This document shows, one piece after another, positions 1-4,485 of a stretch of 6,277 bases of DNA. The notes beneath the pieces were generated by a model. That model searched no databases and was not told the DNA's origin. It saw nothing but the letters and a program-made list of their open reading frames with translations. The number at the start of each line of letters is the position of its first letter. The stretch's first letter is position 1. The DNA comes from Lachnospiraceae bacterium. GTDB taxonomy: Bacteria > Bacillota > Clostridia > Lachnospirales > Lachnospiraceae. The position numbers and the translations under genes were made by a program. Where the stretch lies: the NCBI GenBank assembly GCA_021202575.1, contig JAJQCU010000399.1:1-6277 (forward strand), written 5' to 3'.

Positions 1-211
1 CCTTTACCTTCTGGTCGCCGATCTCGGTCAGCTCTACGTCAAACTCCGTCTTCTCCTCAACCTCTTCAGCGGGGCCGGCTGCCGCTACGACGACACCCGC
101 GGAAGCGGATACGCCGAACTCTTCCTCGCAGGCCTTTACCAATTCGTTTAACTCTAATACTGTCATCTCTTTGATAGCATCGATCAGTTCCTGTGCTGTT
201 AACTTAGCCAT
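1..211 (-). CDS. rplL: Ribosomal protein L7/L12, N-terminal part (cut by window edge)
   Basis: Encodes the stalk protein of the large ribosomal subunit, which recruits and stimulates the translational GTPases and is carried as dimers on L10. Seventy codons are visible. Residues 1-33 form the helical dimerisation and L10-binding domain ([20 protein letters not shown]). Residues 35-53 are an Ala/Val/Glu-rich hinge. From about residue 54 ([12 protein letters not shown]) the globular factor-binding domain begins, and it runs out of the window. The ATG at 209-211 is preceded by GGAGGT (219-224) with 7 bases of spacing. The gene lies 65 bases downstream of rplJ with no terminator between, so they are co-transcribed. 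The sequence closely resembles L7/L12 of Lachnospiraceae as I recall it. The truncation is due only to the window edge. Confidence 0.97.
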   Translation of the reverse strand, partial: MAKLTAQELIDAIKEMTVLELNELVKACEEEFGVSASAGVVVAAAGPAEEVEEKTEFDVELTEIGDQKVK

Positions 212-276
212 TTCATTTACCTCCAATTAATAATGATTTGCCATCTTCAATACGAAACAATAAAAATACGGACATC

Positions 277-798
277 TTACTCTGCAGGTGCTGCCGCGGG
301 TTCGGGCTCTCCGTTCTTCTCCGCAATCTGCTTCACCACGCGGGCAAAGTTCGCGATCGGGGACTGCATGGATCCAAGCAGTCTGGAGAGCAGTACCTCT
401 CTTGACGGGATGGAAGCGATTGACTGCATTCCTGCCGCGTCATAAACCTGTCCCTCCACAACGCCGGCCTTAATCTCCAGATTTGTCAGCTTATTGGCCT
501 TGACAAAGTCCGTGATCACGCGGGCCGGAGCGGTCGCGTCCGCAGAAGATACCGCGATTGCGCTGGGTCCGTTCAGATACGGGGCAAGCTGCTCAAAATC
601 CGTGCCCTTGAAAGCGAAATTCATCAGCGTGTTCTTGTACACCTTATAGCTGATGTTTTCCTCACGAAGCTTTCTGCGCAGCTGGGTATCCTGCTCAACG
701 GTGAGTCCCTTGTAATCCACAAGGACAACGCTCTGCGCGTCCCTGACAGTCTCGGAAATCTCCGCAACAATCGGCTGTTTCAGTTCAACCTTCGCCAT
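277..798 (-). CDS. rplJ: Ribosomal protein L10 (stalk base, anchors L7/L12)
   Basis: L10 binds 23S rRNA at the GTPase-associated centre next to L11 and holds L7/L12 dimers on its C-terminal helix. The 173-residue product has the usual family length. Residues 1-130 are the RNA-binding domain, with the typical VVLVDYKGLTV stretch (24-34) and YKVYKNTL (51-58). The helix from about 132 (SREVLLSRLLGSM onward to 160) is the expected L7/L12 platform, followed by a short Glu/Pro/Ala-rich tail. The start ATG has GGAGGT at 805-810, 6 bases upstream. A long leader (811-1070) with its own promoter and attenuator precedes it, so it can be expressed apart from rplKA. In Bacillus subtilis the L10-L12 complex represses its own rplJL mRNA through such a leader; the same control is inferred here. 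Confidence 0.97.
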   Translation of the reverse strand: MAKVELKQPIVAEISETVRDAQSVVLVDYKGLTVEQDTQLRRKLREENISYKVYKNTLMNFAFKGTDFEQLAPYLNGPSAIAVSSADATAPARVITDFVKANKLTNLEIKAGVVEGQVYDAAGMQSIASIPSREVLLSRLLGSMQSPIANFARVVKQIAEKNGEPEPAAAPAE

Positions 799-843
799 TT
801 GTTTACCTCCTTATAGATTTTGCCGAAAGAGATCATAATATAG

Positions 844-874
844 AAATAAAAATCTCCCCGTGAAGACAGGGAGA
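844..874 (-). terminator. Attenuator terminator in the rplJL leader
   Basis: On the minus strand an 8-bp stem TCTCCCTG/CGGGGAGA (one G-U pair) closes a 6-base loop TCTTCA at 853-874. It is followed directly by TTTTTATTT (844-852). It lies about 55 bases before the rplJ start and after the L10 leader core, which is the place expected of a transcription attenuator rather than the end of the upstream operon. Confidence 0.85.
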
Positions 875-995
875 GACCGTTTATCCATACTCTTTCCTCG
901 GCAGGCGGATTGCTCGCTTACACTTCTGTGCGCTGAAAACCCAACGCACCGGTACCTGCTGTCTTCGGCTGATTTGTCGGCGGCTGACGCCGCCA
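853..995 (-). promoter_or_regulatory. L10 leader RNA (autoregulatory leader of rplJL)
   Basis: The untranslated leader shows the conserved core of the ribosomal L10 leader family. CCGAAGACAGCAGG (955-968) and CCTGCCGAGG (896-905) pair through CAGG/CCTG and flank GA-rich kink-turn-like sequence. Between them is an 8-bp hairpin, GTGCGTTG/CAGCGCAC (928-949, loop GGTTTT). A GGCGGC/GCCGCC hairpin (979-994) sits at the predicted 5' end. The leader ends in an intrinsic terminator at 853-874. In this family L10(L12)4 binds the kink-turn and favours termination, matching stalk protein synthesis to need. Core motifs and position are direct observations. The binding and the antiterminator pairing are inferred, and I did not settle the antiterminator. 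Confidence 0.88.
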
Positions 996-1001
996 TTGGT
1001 T

Positions 1002-1030
1002 ATAATATCAGCGGCGCCACGCGCGGTAAA
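1002..1030 (-). promoter_or_regulatory. Internal sigma-A type promoter for rplJL
   Basis: The minus strand reads TTTACC (1025-1030), 17 bases, then TATTAT (1002-1007). That is 4/6 and 5/6 matches to TTGACA and TATAAT. The predicted start is near 995, exactly where the L10 leader hairpins begin. This agreement of promoter, start and leader makes the call stronger than the boxes alone. Confidence 0.7.
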
Positions 1031-1068
1031 CCCGTGTTTATTTTTTATTTGTGTGATGCCACGGGCTT
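1028..1068 (-). repeat. Inverted repeat just after the rplA stop
   Basis: On the minus strand AAGCCCGTG (1060-1068) can pair with CACGGGTTT (1028-1036), 9 bp with one G-U. They enclose a 23-base AT-rich loop. Only three T residues follow, so it is at best a weak terminator. Its distal arm overlaps the -35 box of the rplJL promoter. It may be an mRNA-end or processing structure; no function is shown. Confidence 0.4.
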
Positions 1069-1070
1069 TC

Positions 1071-1763
1071 TCATGAATACTTCGCGGTGCTGATCTTCAC
1101 ACCGGGGCCCATAGTAGAGCTTACGGTCACACTCTTCAGATACTGGCCCTTCAGCGCACTGGGCCTTGCCTTGGTAATGGCATCCATCAGCACATTATAA
1201 TTCTCCATAAGGGCTTCCTCGGAGAAGGATACCTTTCCGATGGGGCAGTGGATGATGTTGGTCTTATCCAGCCTGTACTCAATCTTACCGGCTTTCAGTT
1301 CCTTCACAGCCTGAGTCACATTCATGGTCACTGTGCCTGCCTTCGGATTAGGCATCAGGCCCTTGGGGCCAAGGATCTTACCAAGACGGCCAACCACGCC
1401 CATCATATCAGGGGTAGCCACCACCTTGTCAAAATCCAGCCAGCCTTCATGCTGGATCTTCGGAATCAGCTCATCGCCTCCCACAAAATCAGCTCCCGCC
1501 GCCTGCGCCTCCGCAAGCTTGTCGCCTTTCGCGAATACCAGAACGCGGACACTCTTGCCTGTTCCATTGGGCAGAACCACCGCGCCGCGAACCTGCTGCT
1601 CAGCGTGACGTCCGTCACAGCCTGTTCTCAGATGGATCTCTACTGTCTCGTCAAATTTCGCGGGTGCGGTCTTCTTTACCAGCGCAATCGCCTCCGCGGG
1701 CTCATAAGCGGCCGTTCTGTCAATCTGCTTTGCGGCCTCCGCATATTTTTTGCCGTGTTTCAT
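1071..1763 (-). CDS. rplA: Ribosomal protein L1
   Basis: L1 forms the mobile L1 stalk of the large subunit, which helps move and release tRNA from the E site. In many bacteria it also represses its own operon by binding mRNA. The 230-residue product has full family length. Visible hallmarks are the N-terminal basic start (KHGKKYAEA), the [19 protein letters not shown] stretch of domain [24 protein letters not shown] in the middle, and a C-terminal segment ending GPGVKIST. The ATG at 1761-1763 has GGAGGT at 1769-1774 with 5 bases of spacing. It follows rplK by 49 bases, and that gap contains an L1-site look-alike. The next gene, rplJ, is 272 bases downstream behind its own promoter and attenuator. 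Confidence 0.98.
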   Translation of the reverse strand: MKHGKKYAEAAKQIDRTAAYEPAEAIALVKKTAPAKFDETVEIHLRTGCDGRHAEQQVRGAVVLPNGTGKSVRVLVFAKGDKLAEAQAAGADFVGGDELIPKIQHEGWLDFDKVVATPDMMGVVGRLGKILGPKGLMPNPKAGTVTMNVTQAVKELKAGKIEYRLDKTNIIHCPIGKVSFSEEALMENYNVLMDAITKARPSALKGQYLKSVTVSSTMGPGVKISTAKYS

Positions 1764-1774
1764 TCTTTACCTCC

Positions 1775-1804
1775 TGTGGTTCAAACGACAATTCCTGTCT
1801 CCCA
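1775..1804 (-). promoter_or_regulatory. Possible second L1 binding site before rplA
   Basis: In the short rplK-rplA gap the minus strand reads TGGGAG (1799-1804), then a GACA/TGTC hairpin (1787-1799, loop GGAAT), then GTTTGAACCACA. The closing helix is TGG/CCA. The order TGGGAG, small stem, purine-rich AA, CCAC matches the rplK-leader site and the L1 region of 23S rRNA (GGUGGGAG opposite GUGAAAUACCACC). It ends against the rplA ribosome binding site. The closing helix is only 3 bp, so chance cannot be excluded. Confidence 0.4.
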
Positions 1805-1812
1805 TTTTTTCA

Positions 1813-2238
1813 TTAATCCTTTACTTCGATACCCATGCTGCGGGCAGTACCGGCGATCATGCTCATGGCCGCCTCCACGCTTGCCGCGTTCAGGTCAGGC
1901 ATTTTCATCTCCGCGATCTCTCTGATCTTGTCCCGGGAGATCGTGGCAACCTTCTCCTTGTTGGGCTTGCCGGAGCCGGATTTGATGTTGCAGGCTCTCT
2001 TTAACAGAACTGCCGCGGGCGGAGTCTTGGTAACGAAACTGAAGCTTCTGTCCGCATAAACTGTGATGACAACCGGGATGATCAGATCACCCTTGTCGGC
2101 TGTACGGGCGTTGAACTGCTTGGTAAATTCAACGATGTTGACGCCGTGCTGGCCCAATGCAGGGCCTACCGGCGGCGCTGGTGTAGCCTTGCCAGCAGGA
2201 ATCTGTAATTTGATATATCCTGTTACTTTCTTTGCCAT
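1813..2238 (-). CDS. rplK: Ribosomal protein L11
   Basis: L11 binds the GTPase-associated centre of 23S rRNA at the base of the L7/L12 stalk. It takes part in factor binding and, in bacteria with RelA-type enzymes, in the stringent response. The product is 141 residues, the standard length. The N-terminal domain carries [24 protein letters not shown] (12-35), including the prolines at 22 and 26 that line the thiostrepton site in this family. The C-terminal RNA-binding domain spans about 70-141 ([22 protein letters not shown]). The start ATG has GGAGGT at 2245-2250, 6 bases away. It follows nusG with a structured 131-base leader that probably binds L1, and precedes rplA by 49 bases. Confidence 0.98.
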   Translation of the reverse strand: MAKKVTGYIKLQIPAGKATPAPPVGPALGQHGVNIVEFTKQFNARTADKGDLIIPVVITVYADRSFSFVTKTPPAAVLLKRACNIKSGSGKPNKEKVATISRDKIREIAEMKMPDLNAASVEAAMSMIAGTARSMGIEVKD

Positions 2239-2258
2239 AATGGCACCTCCTATAAAAT

Positions 2259-2297
2259 GTGGTTGCTGGCGCGGAGTCTTACCTTCCCCGCTCCCAC
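2259..2297 (-). promoter_or_regulatory. Candidate L1-binding leader element of rplKA
   Basis: On the minus strand GTGG (2294-2297) pairs with CCAC (2259-2262). Inside are GAG, then a GCGGGG/CTCCGC helix (one G-U) with a purine-rich loop, then GCCAGCAA. GTGGGAG on one side and ACCAC on the other match the 23S rRNA site of L1 (GGUGGGAG and UACCACC). The element ends 8 bases before the rplK Shine-Dalgarno, so L1 bound here could block rplKA translation, the known mode of L1 autoregulation. The fold is by eye and L1 binding is inferred. Confidence 0.6.
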
Positions 2298-2298
2298 T

Positions 2299-2315
2299 GT
2301 TCCGTAAAACGGAAC
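2299..2315 (-). repeat. Small hairpin in the rplK leader
   Basis: The 7-bp stem GTTCCGT/ACGGAAC with a TTT loop lies directly upstream of the candidate L1 element. No T-run follows, so it is not a terminator. It could stack on the L1 element or shape the leader; its role is not known. Confidence 0.5.
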
Positions 2316-2369
2316 TTCTGACTCTTTATCTTAACACCCCGCGGGGCGAAAAATAAACAAACCTCACAC

Positions 2370-2903
2370 TTACTTCAGCTTTCTGACGTCCGCCAGGGCG
2401 ACGTCCACCGGCGTCTCTCTTCCAAACATGTCCACGGTGATGGTCACAGTCTGCTTGCCAAGGTCCACCTTTCTGGCCACGCTGACCACGTCCTTCCACA
2501 CGCCGGCGATGACGACAACGCTGTCGCCCTCCTCGAAGTCCACTGTAACCTTCTGTTCCACCTCGCCGGCAATGCCAAGAGCCCGCATCTCGGTCTCCGA
2601 CAGCGGCACCGGCTTGCTTCCCGGCCCCACAAAGCCCGTTACTCCCCTGGTATTGCGGATGACAAACCAGGTATCGTCATTCATGACCATTTTGACCAGC
2701 ACATAGCCCGGGAATATCTTGCGCTCCACATGTCTGGTAACGCCGTCCTTGATTTCCTCCGCCTGCTCCAGGGGGATCATGACCTCACAGATCTCATCGC
2801 TTAAGTTTCTGTTGGCGATGGTGCTCTCGATGCCGTCCTTTACTTTATTTTCATAGCCGGAATAGGTGTGAACAACATACCATTTTGCTTCTGATTCTGC
2901 CAT
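2370..2903 (-). CDS. nusG: Transcription elongation/termination factor NusG
   Basis: NusG binds RNA polymerase through its NGN domain, while its KOW domain contacts other partners such as S10 or Rho. The product is 177 residues with the ATG at 2901-2903. I prefer this start over the upstream in-frame TTG (2922-2924) because AGGGGGG lies 4 bases before the ATG, and MAESEAKWYVVHTYSGYENKV is a normal NusG beginning. The NGN domain is about residues 7-110, with RKIFPGYVLVKM (61-72) and VRNTRGVTGFVG-like sequence (81-93). The KOW domain is about 122-176 and ends with MFGRETPVDV. The KOW turn reads AGVWKDVVSVARKVD, so the glycine expected at 141 is Ser. The gene lies 13 bases after secE. NusG also influences pausing at leaders such as those of rplJL in Bacillus. 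Confidence 0.97.
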   Translation of the reverse strand: MAESEAKWYVVHTYSGYENKVKDGIESTIANRNLSDEICEVMIPLEQAEEIKDGVTRHVERKIFPGYVLVKMVMNDDTWFVIRNTRGVTGFVGPGSKPVPLSETEMRALGIAGEVEQKVTVDFEEGDSVVVIAGVWKDVVSVARKVDLGKQTVTITVDMFGRETPVDVALADVRKLK

Positions 2904-2907
2904 ATTG

Positions 2908-2914
2908 CCCCCCT
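2908..2914 (-). promoter_or_regulatory. Ribosome binding site that sets the nusG start
   Basis: AGGGGGG on the minus strand, 4 bases before the ATG at 2903 and 2 bases after the secE stop. No comparable site precedes the alternative TTG at 2924. Its closeness to the secE stop suggests translational coupling. Confidence 0.75.
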
Positions 2915-2916
2915 GT

Positions 2917-3162
2917 TCATCCAATAATAAAACTGATGCCGTACTGAATGATCATATCAAGCACCGCGATGATCACACCCACCACAACAGAAATGCTGAT
3001 AACGGCAGCCGACTGCTTCACTATGGTGTTTCTGTCCGGCCAGGTGATCTTCTTCAATTCCGCCTTTACACCCTTAAAAAAGCTGCTCTTTGGCTTCTTC
3101 TCCGGCTTTCTGGCCTTTTTCTCCGGGTTCCTGTCCGCTTTCTTTTCCACCTTCTCGCTCAT
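2917..3162 (-). CDS. secE: Preprotein translocase subunit SecE
   Basis: SecE is the small clamp subunit of the SecYEG protein-export channel in the cytoplasmic membrane. The 81-residue product has a charged Lys/Glu-rich cytoplasmic start (1-26), the conserved amphipathic-helix motif FFKGVKAELKKITWPDR (28-44), and one membrane span at about 51-80 (AAVISISVVVGVIIAVLDMI onward). This is the single-span form usual in Gram-positive bacteria, unlike the three-span Escherichia coli protein. The start has GGAGG at 3171-3175, 8 bases upstream. It sits 23 bases after rpmG and 13 before nusG, the classic secE-nusG pairing. It ends with TGA. Confidence 0.97.
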   Translation of the reverse strand: MSEKVEKKADRNPEKKARKPEKKPKSSFFKGVKAELKKITWPDRNTIVKQSAAVISISVVVGVIIAVLDMIIQYGISFIIG

Positions 3163-3185
3163 CCTAAAAACCTCCGGAAGCTTGA

Positions 3186-3335
3186 TTATTTGGTTTCCTT
3201 ATGAACGGTGTGTCTTTTGCAGAATCTGCAGTATTTCTTTGTCTCCATCCGGTCCGGATGAGCCTTCTTGTCCTTTGTGGTATTGTAATTGCGCTGCTTG
3301 CACTCGGTGCACGCCAGAGTGATCCTTGTTCTCAT
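3186..3335 (-). CDS. rpmG: Ribosomal protein L33, zinc-binding form
   Basis: A 49-residue large-subunit protein read directly from the minus strand. It begins [12 protein letters not shown] and ends HTVHKETK before TAA (3186-3188). Two CxxC pairs, CTEC (9-12) and CRFC (36-39), form the zinc ribbon of the zinc-dependent (C+) L33 type; organisms often carry a zinc-free paralogue elsewhere. RNYNTTKDK (15-23) is the usual family core. The ATG has GGAGGT at 3343-3348, 7 bases upstream. It is the first gene of the operon, 23 bases before secE, as is common in Firmicutes. The leader is about 78 bases long with a possible attenuator hairpin. Confidence 0.97.
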   Translation of the reverse strand: MRTRITLACTECKQRNYNTTKDKKAHPDRMETKKYCRFCKRHTVHKETK

Positions 3336-3388
3336 GGTTCTTACCTCCGAATCTATATTGTTTTATCACTGTTCCCGTTTTAGGGCAC

Positions 3389-3411
3389 AAAAAAAAGAGC
3401 CCCTTTCTCTT
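3389..3411 (-). terminator. Possible early attenuator hairpin in the rpmG leader
   Basis: On the minus strand AAGAG (3407-3411) pairs with CTCTT (3395-3399) around AAAGGGG and runs into eight T residues (3389-3396). A competing pairing of GGGC (3399-3402) with the GCCC that follows the T-run (3383-3386) would disrupt it. It sits only a few bases after the predicted transcription start. The stem is short, so termination would be weak; it may also be a protein- or pause-controlled site. Confidence 0.35.
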
Positions 3412-3419
3412 CATTGACC

Positions 3420-3448
3420 AATCTAGCACAACAGGACCGGATTGTCAA
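3420..3448 (-). promoter_or_regulatory. Main promoter of the rpmG-secE-nusG-rplKA operon
   Basis: The minus strand has a perfect -35 box TTGACA (3443-3448), 17 bases, then TAGATT (3420-3425). TGC stands directly before it, giving an extended TGn -10. An A-rich tract precedes the -35 box and could act as an UP element. The predicted start is near 3413, leaving a leader of about 78 bases. The -35 box lies inside the palindrome GGATTGACAATCC. Confidence 0.85.
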
Positions 3449-3452
3449 TCCT

Positions 3453-3501
3453 TTTTTTATCGAATACAGGGTTGTCTCTTTTTTATCGAATAAATTTCGA
3501 T
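3453..3501. repeat. 14-bp direct repeat with a third inverted half-copy
   Basis: TTTTTTATCGAATA occurs at 3453-3466 and again at 3479-3492, 26 bases apart. The second copy pairs with a downstream TTCGAT (3496-3501) to make ATCGAA-TAAAT-TTCGAT. The repeats lie between the two divergent promoters, immediately upstream of the rpmG -35 region. They may be a regulator site or A/T-tract UP elements; I recognise no known operator. Confidence 0.6.
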
Positions 3502-3545
3502 GTAACCACCATTCTGGAACAAAATTTACTCTTCAAAAACAGGGC

Positions 3546-3574
3546 TTGCATATCCTCCCGCGGATTGATAAAAT
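3546..3574 (+). promoter_or_regulatory. Promoter of the SAM hydrolase gene
   Basis: TTGCAT (3546-3551), 17 bases, then TAAAAT (3569-3574), 5/6 to the -10 consensus. TGA directly upstream gives an extended TGn -10. The -35 box is only a partial match. The predicted start near 3581 leaves a leader of about 33 bases, too short for a riboswitch. Confidence 0.6.
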
Positions 3575-3613
3575 AATCTCAGTTTTTCAGTCTATAGTAA
3601 GCGAGGCAGATTC

Positions 3614-4471
3614 ATGAGACACGCATTGATATTACAGACAGATTTCGGCACCTGCGACGGGGCGGTCAGCGCCATGTACGGGGTGGCCTTCGGCGTGGAC
3701 CGGGAGCTTTACGTCCGCGACCTGACCCACGAAATTCCTCAGTATGATATCTGGGAGGCTTCCTACCGGCTGATCCAGACGGTAACCTACTGGCCGGAGG
3801 GAACGGTATTCGTCAGCGGGGTGGACCCCGGCGTGGGAAGCGACCGGAAGAGCATTGTGGTCAAAACCGCGAGCGGCCACTATATCGTCACGCCGGACAA
3901 CGGCACCCTGACCCACGTCAAAAAGCTGATCGGCATCCGGGAGGCCCGCATGATCGACGAGTCGGTAAACCGTCTGCCCAATTCCGGGGAAAGCTACACC
4001 TTCCACGGGCGGGATATCTACGCTTACTGCGGCGCAAGGCTGGCCGCCGGCATCATTGATTTTGAGGGGGTAGGTCCCCAGATGCCGCCTGAGGATGTGG
4101 TGGAGCTTCCCACCATTCCCCCGGTACTGGAGCACGATAAGGTAACCGGCATTATCGATGTGCTGGATGTGCGTTTCGGAAGCCTGTGGACCAACATTCC
4201 CCGGGAAACCTTTCTGAATCTGGACGTAAAGCACGGCGACCGGGTGGAAATTGCCATCTCCAACCAGACCCGCACCATCTACAAATATATCATGACCTAC
4301 GCCAGAAGCTTTGCCGACGTCTGTATCGGCGAGCCCCTGCTGTATGTCAACAGTCTGGACTGCATGGCGGTGGCCATCAATCAGGGCAGCTTTTCCAGAG
4401 CCTACAACGTGGGTACCGGCACCAGCTGGAAAATTGTGATCCGCAAGGCGCCAAAAATTATTTACGAGTGA
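3614..4471 (+). CDS. S-adenosylmethionine hydrolase (SAM hydroxide adenosyltransferase, DUF62)
   Basis: Members of this family split S-adenosylmethionine with water or hydroxide into adenosine and methionine; the related fluorinase and chlorinase use halide instead. The product has 285 residues, the normal length, and no signal peptide, so it is cytosolic. The N-terminal domain starts LILQTDFGTCDG (5-16) and continues with GVDPGVGSDRKSIVV (69-83), TPDNGTLTHV (93-102) and TFHGRDIYA (129-137). The Asp-Arg-His set that marks the hydroxide-using enzymes is D71, R78 and H131, with spacing almost identical to the archaeal enzyme. The C-terminal barrel has DVRFGSLWTNI (185-195) and VNSLDCMAVAINQG (245-258). 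Position 190 is Ser where the family usually has Asn. The ATG has GAGG 7 bases upstream. It is transcribed alone, divergent from the ribosomal operon. The physiological role of this family is unclear. Confidence 0.92.
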   Translation: MRHALILQTDFGTCDGAVSAMYGVAFGVDRELYVRDLTHEIPQYDIWEASYRLIQTVTYWPEGTVFVSGVDPGVGSDRKSIVVKTASGHYIVTPDNGTLTHVKKLIGIREARMIDESVNRLPNSGESYTFHGRDIYAYCGARLAAGIIDFEGVGPQMPPEDVVELPTIPPVLEHDKVTGIIDVLDVRFGSLWTNIPRETFLNLDVKHGDRVEIAISNQTRTIYKYIMTYARSFADVCIGEPLLYVNSLDCMAVAINQGSFSRAYNVGTGTSWKIVIRKAPKIIYE

Positions 4472-4485
4472 AAAACATTCTCATT

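Noticed and set aside
212..276. Terminator or regulatory structure in the rplJ-rplL gap
   Set aside because: Only AT-rich sequence with two CGTATT words and the rplL ribosome binding site was seen.
811..996. A 61-codon minus-strand reading frame in the rplJ leader
   Set aside because: It overlaps the L10 leader RNA and attenuator, has no ribosome binding site and no recognisable product.
2324..2358. A separate promoter for rplKA (TTATTT, 17 bases, TAAGAT)
   Set aside because: The -35 box matches only 2 of 6 positions and the spacer contains a GC palindrome; too weak to call.
2904..2924. Upstream TTG as the nusG start
   Set aside because: It overlaps the secE stop and lacks a ribosome binding site; the ATG at 2903 has AGGGGGG just before it.
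3199..3429. A 76-codon minus-strand reading frame over the rpmG region
   Set aside because: It is another frame of the rpmG DNA. The true gene is the 49-codon L33 frame with two CxxC pairs and a good ribosome binding site.
3502..3613. SAM riboswitch before the SAM hydrolase gene
   Set aside because: The predicted leader is only about 33 bases and no SAM-aptamer motifs were seen in the spacer.
3614..4471. Fluorinase or chlorinase activity for the DUF62 protein
   Set aside because: The Asp-Arg-His set of the hydroxide-using enzymes is present and I see no halide-type insertion in the N-terminal domain.
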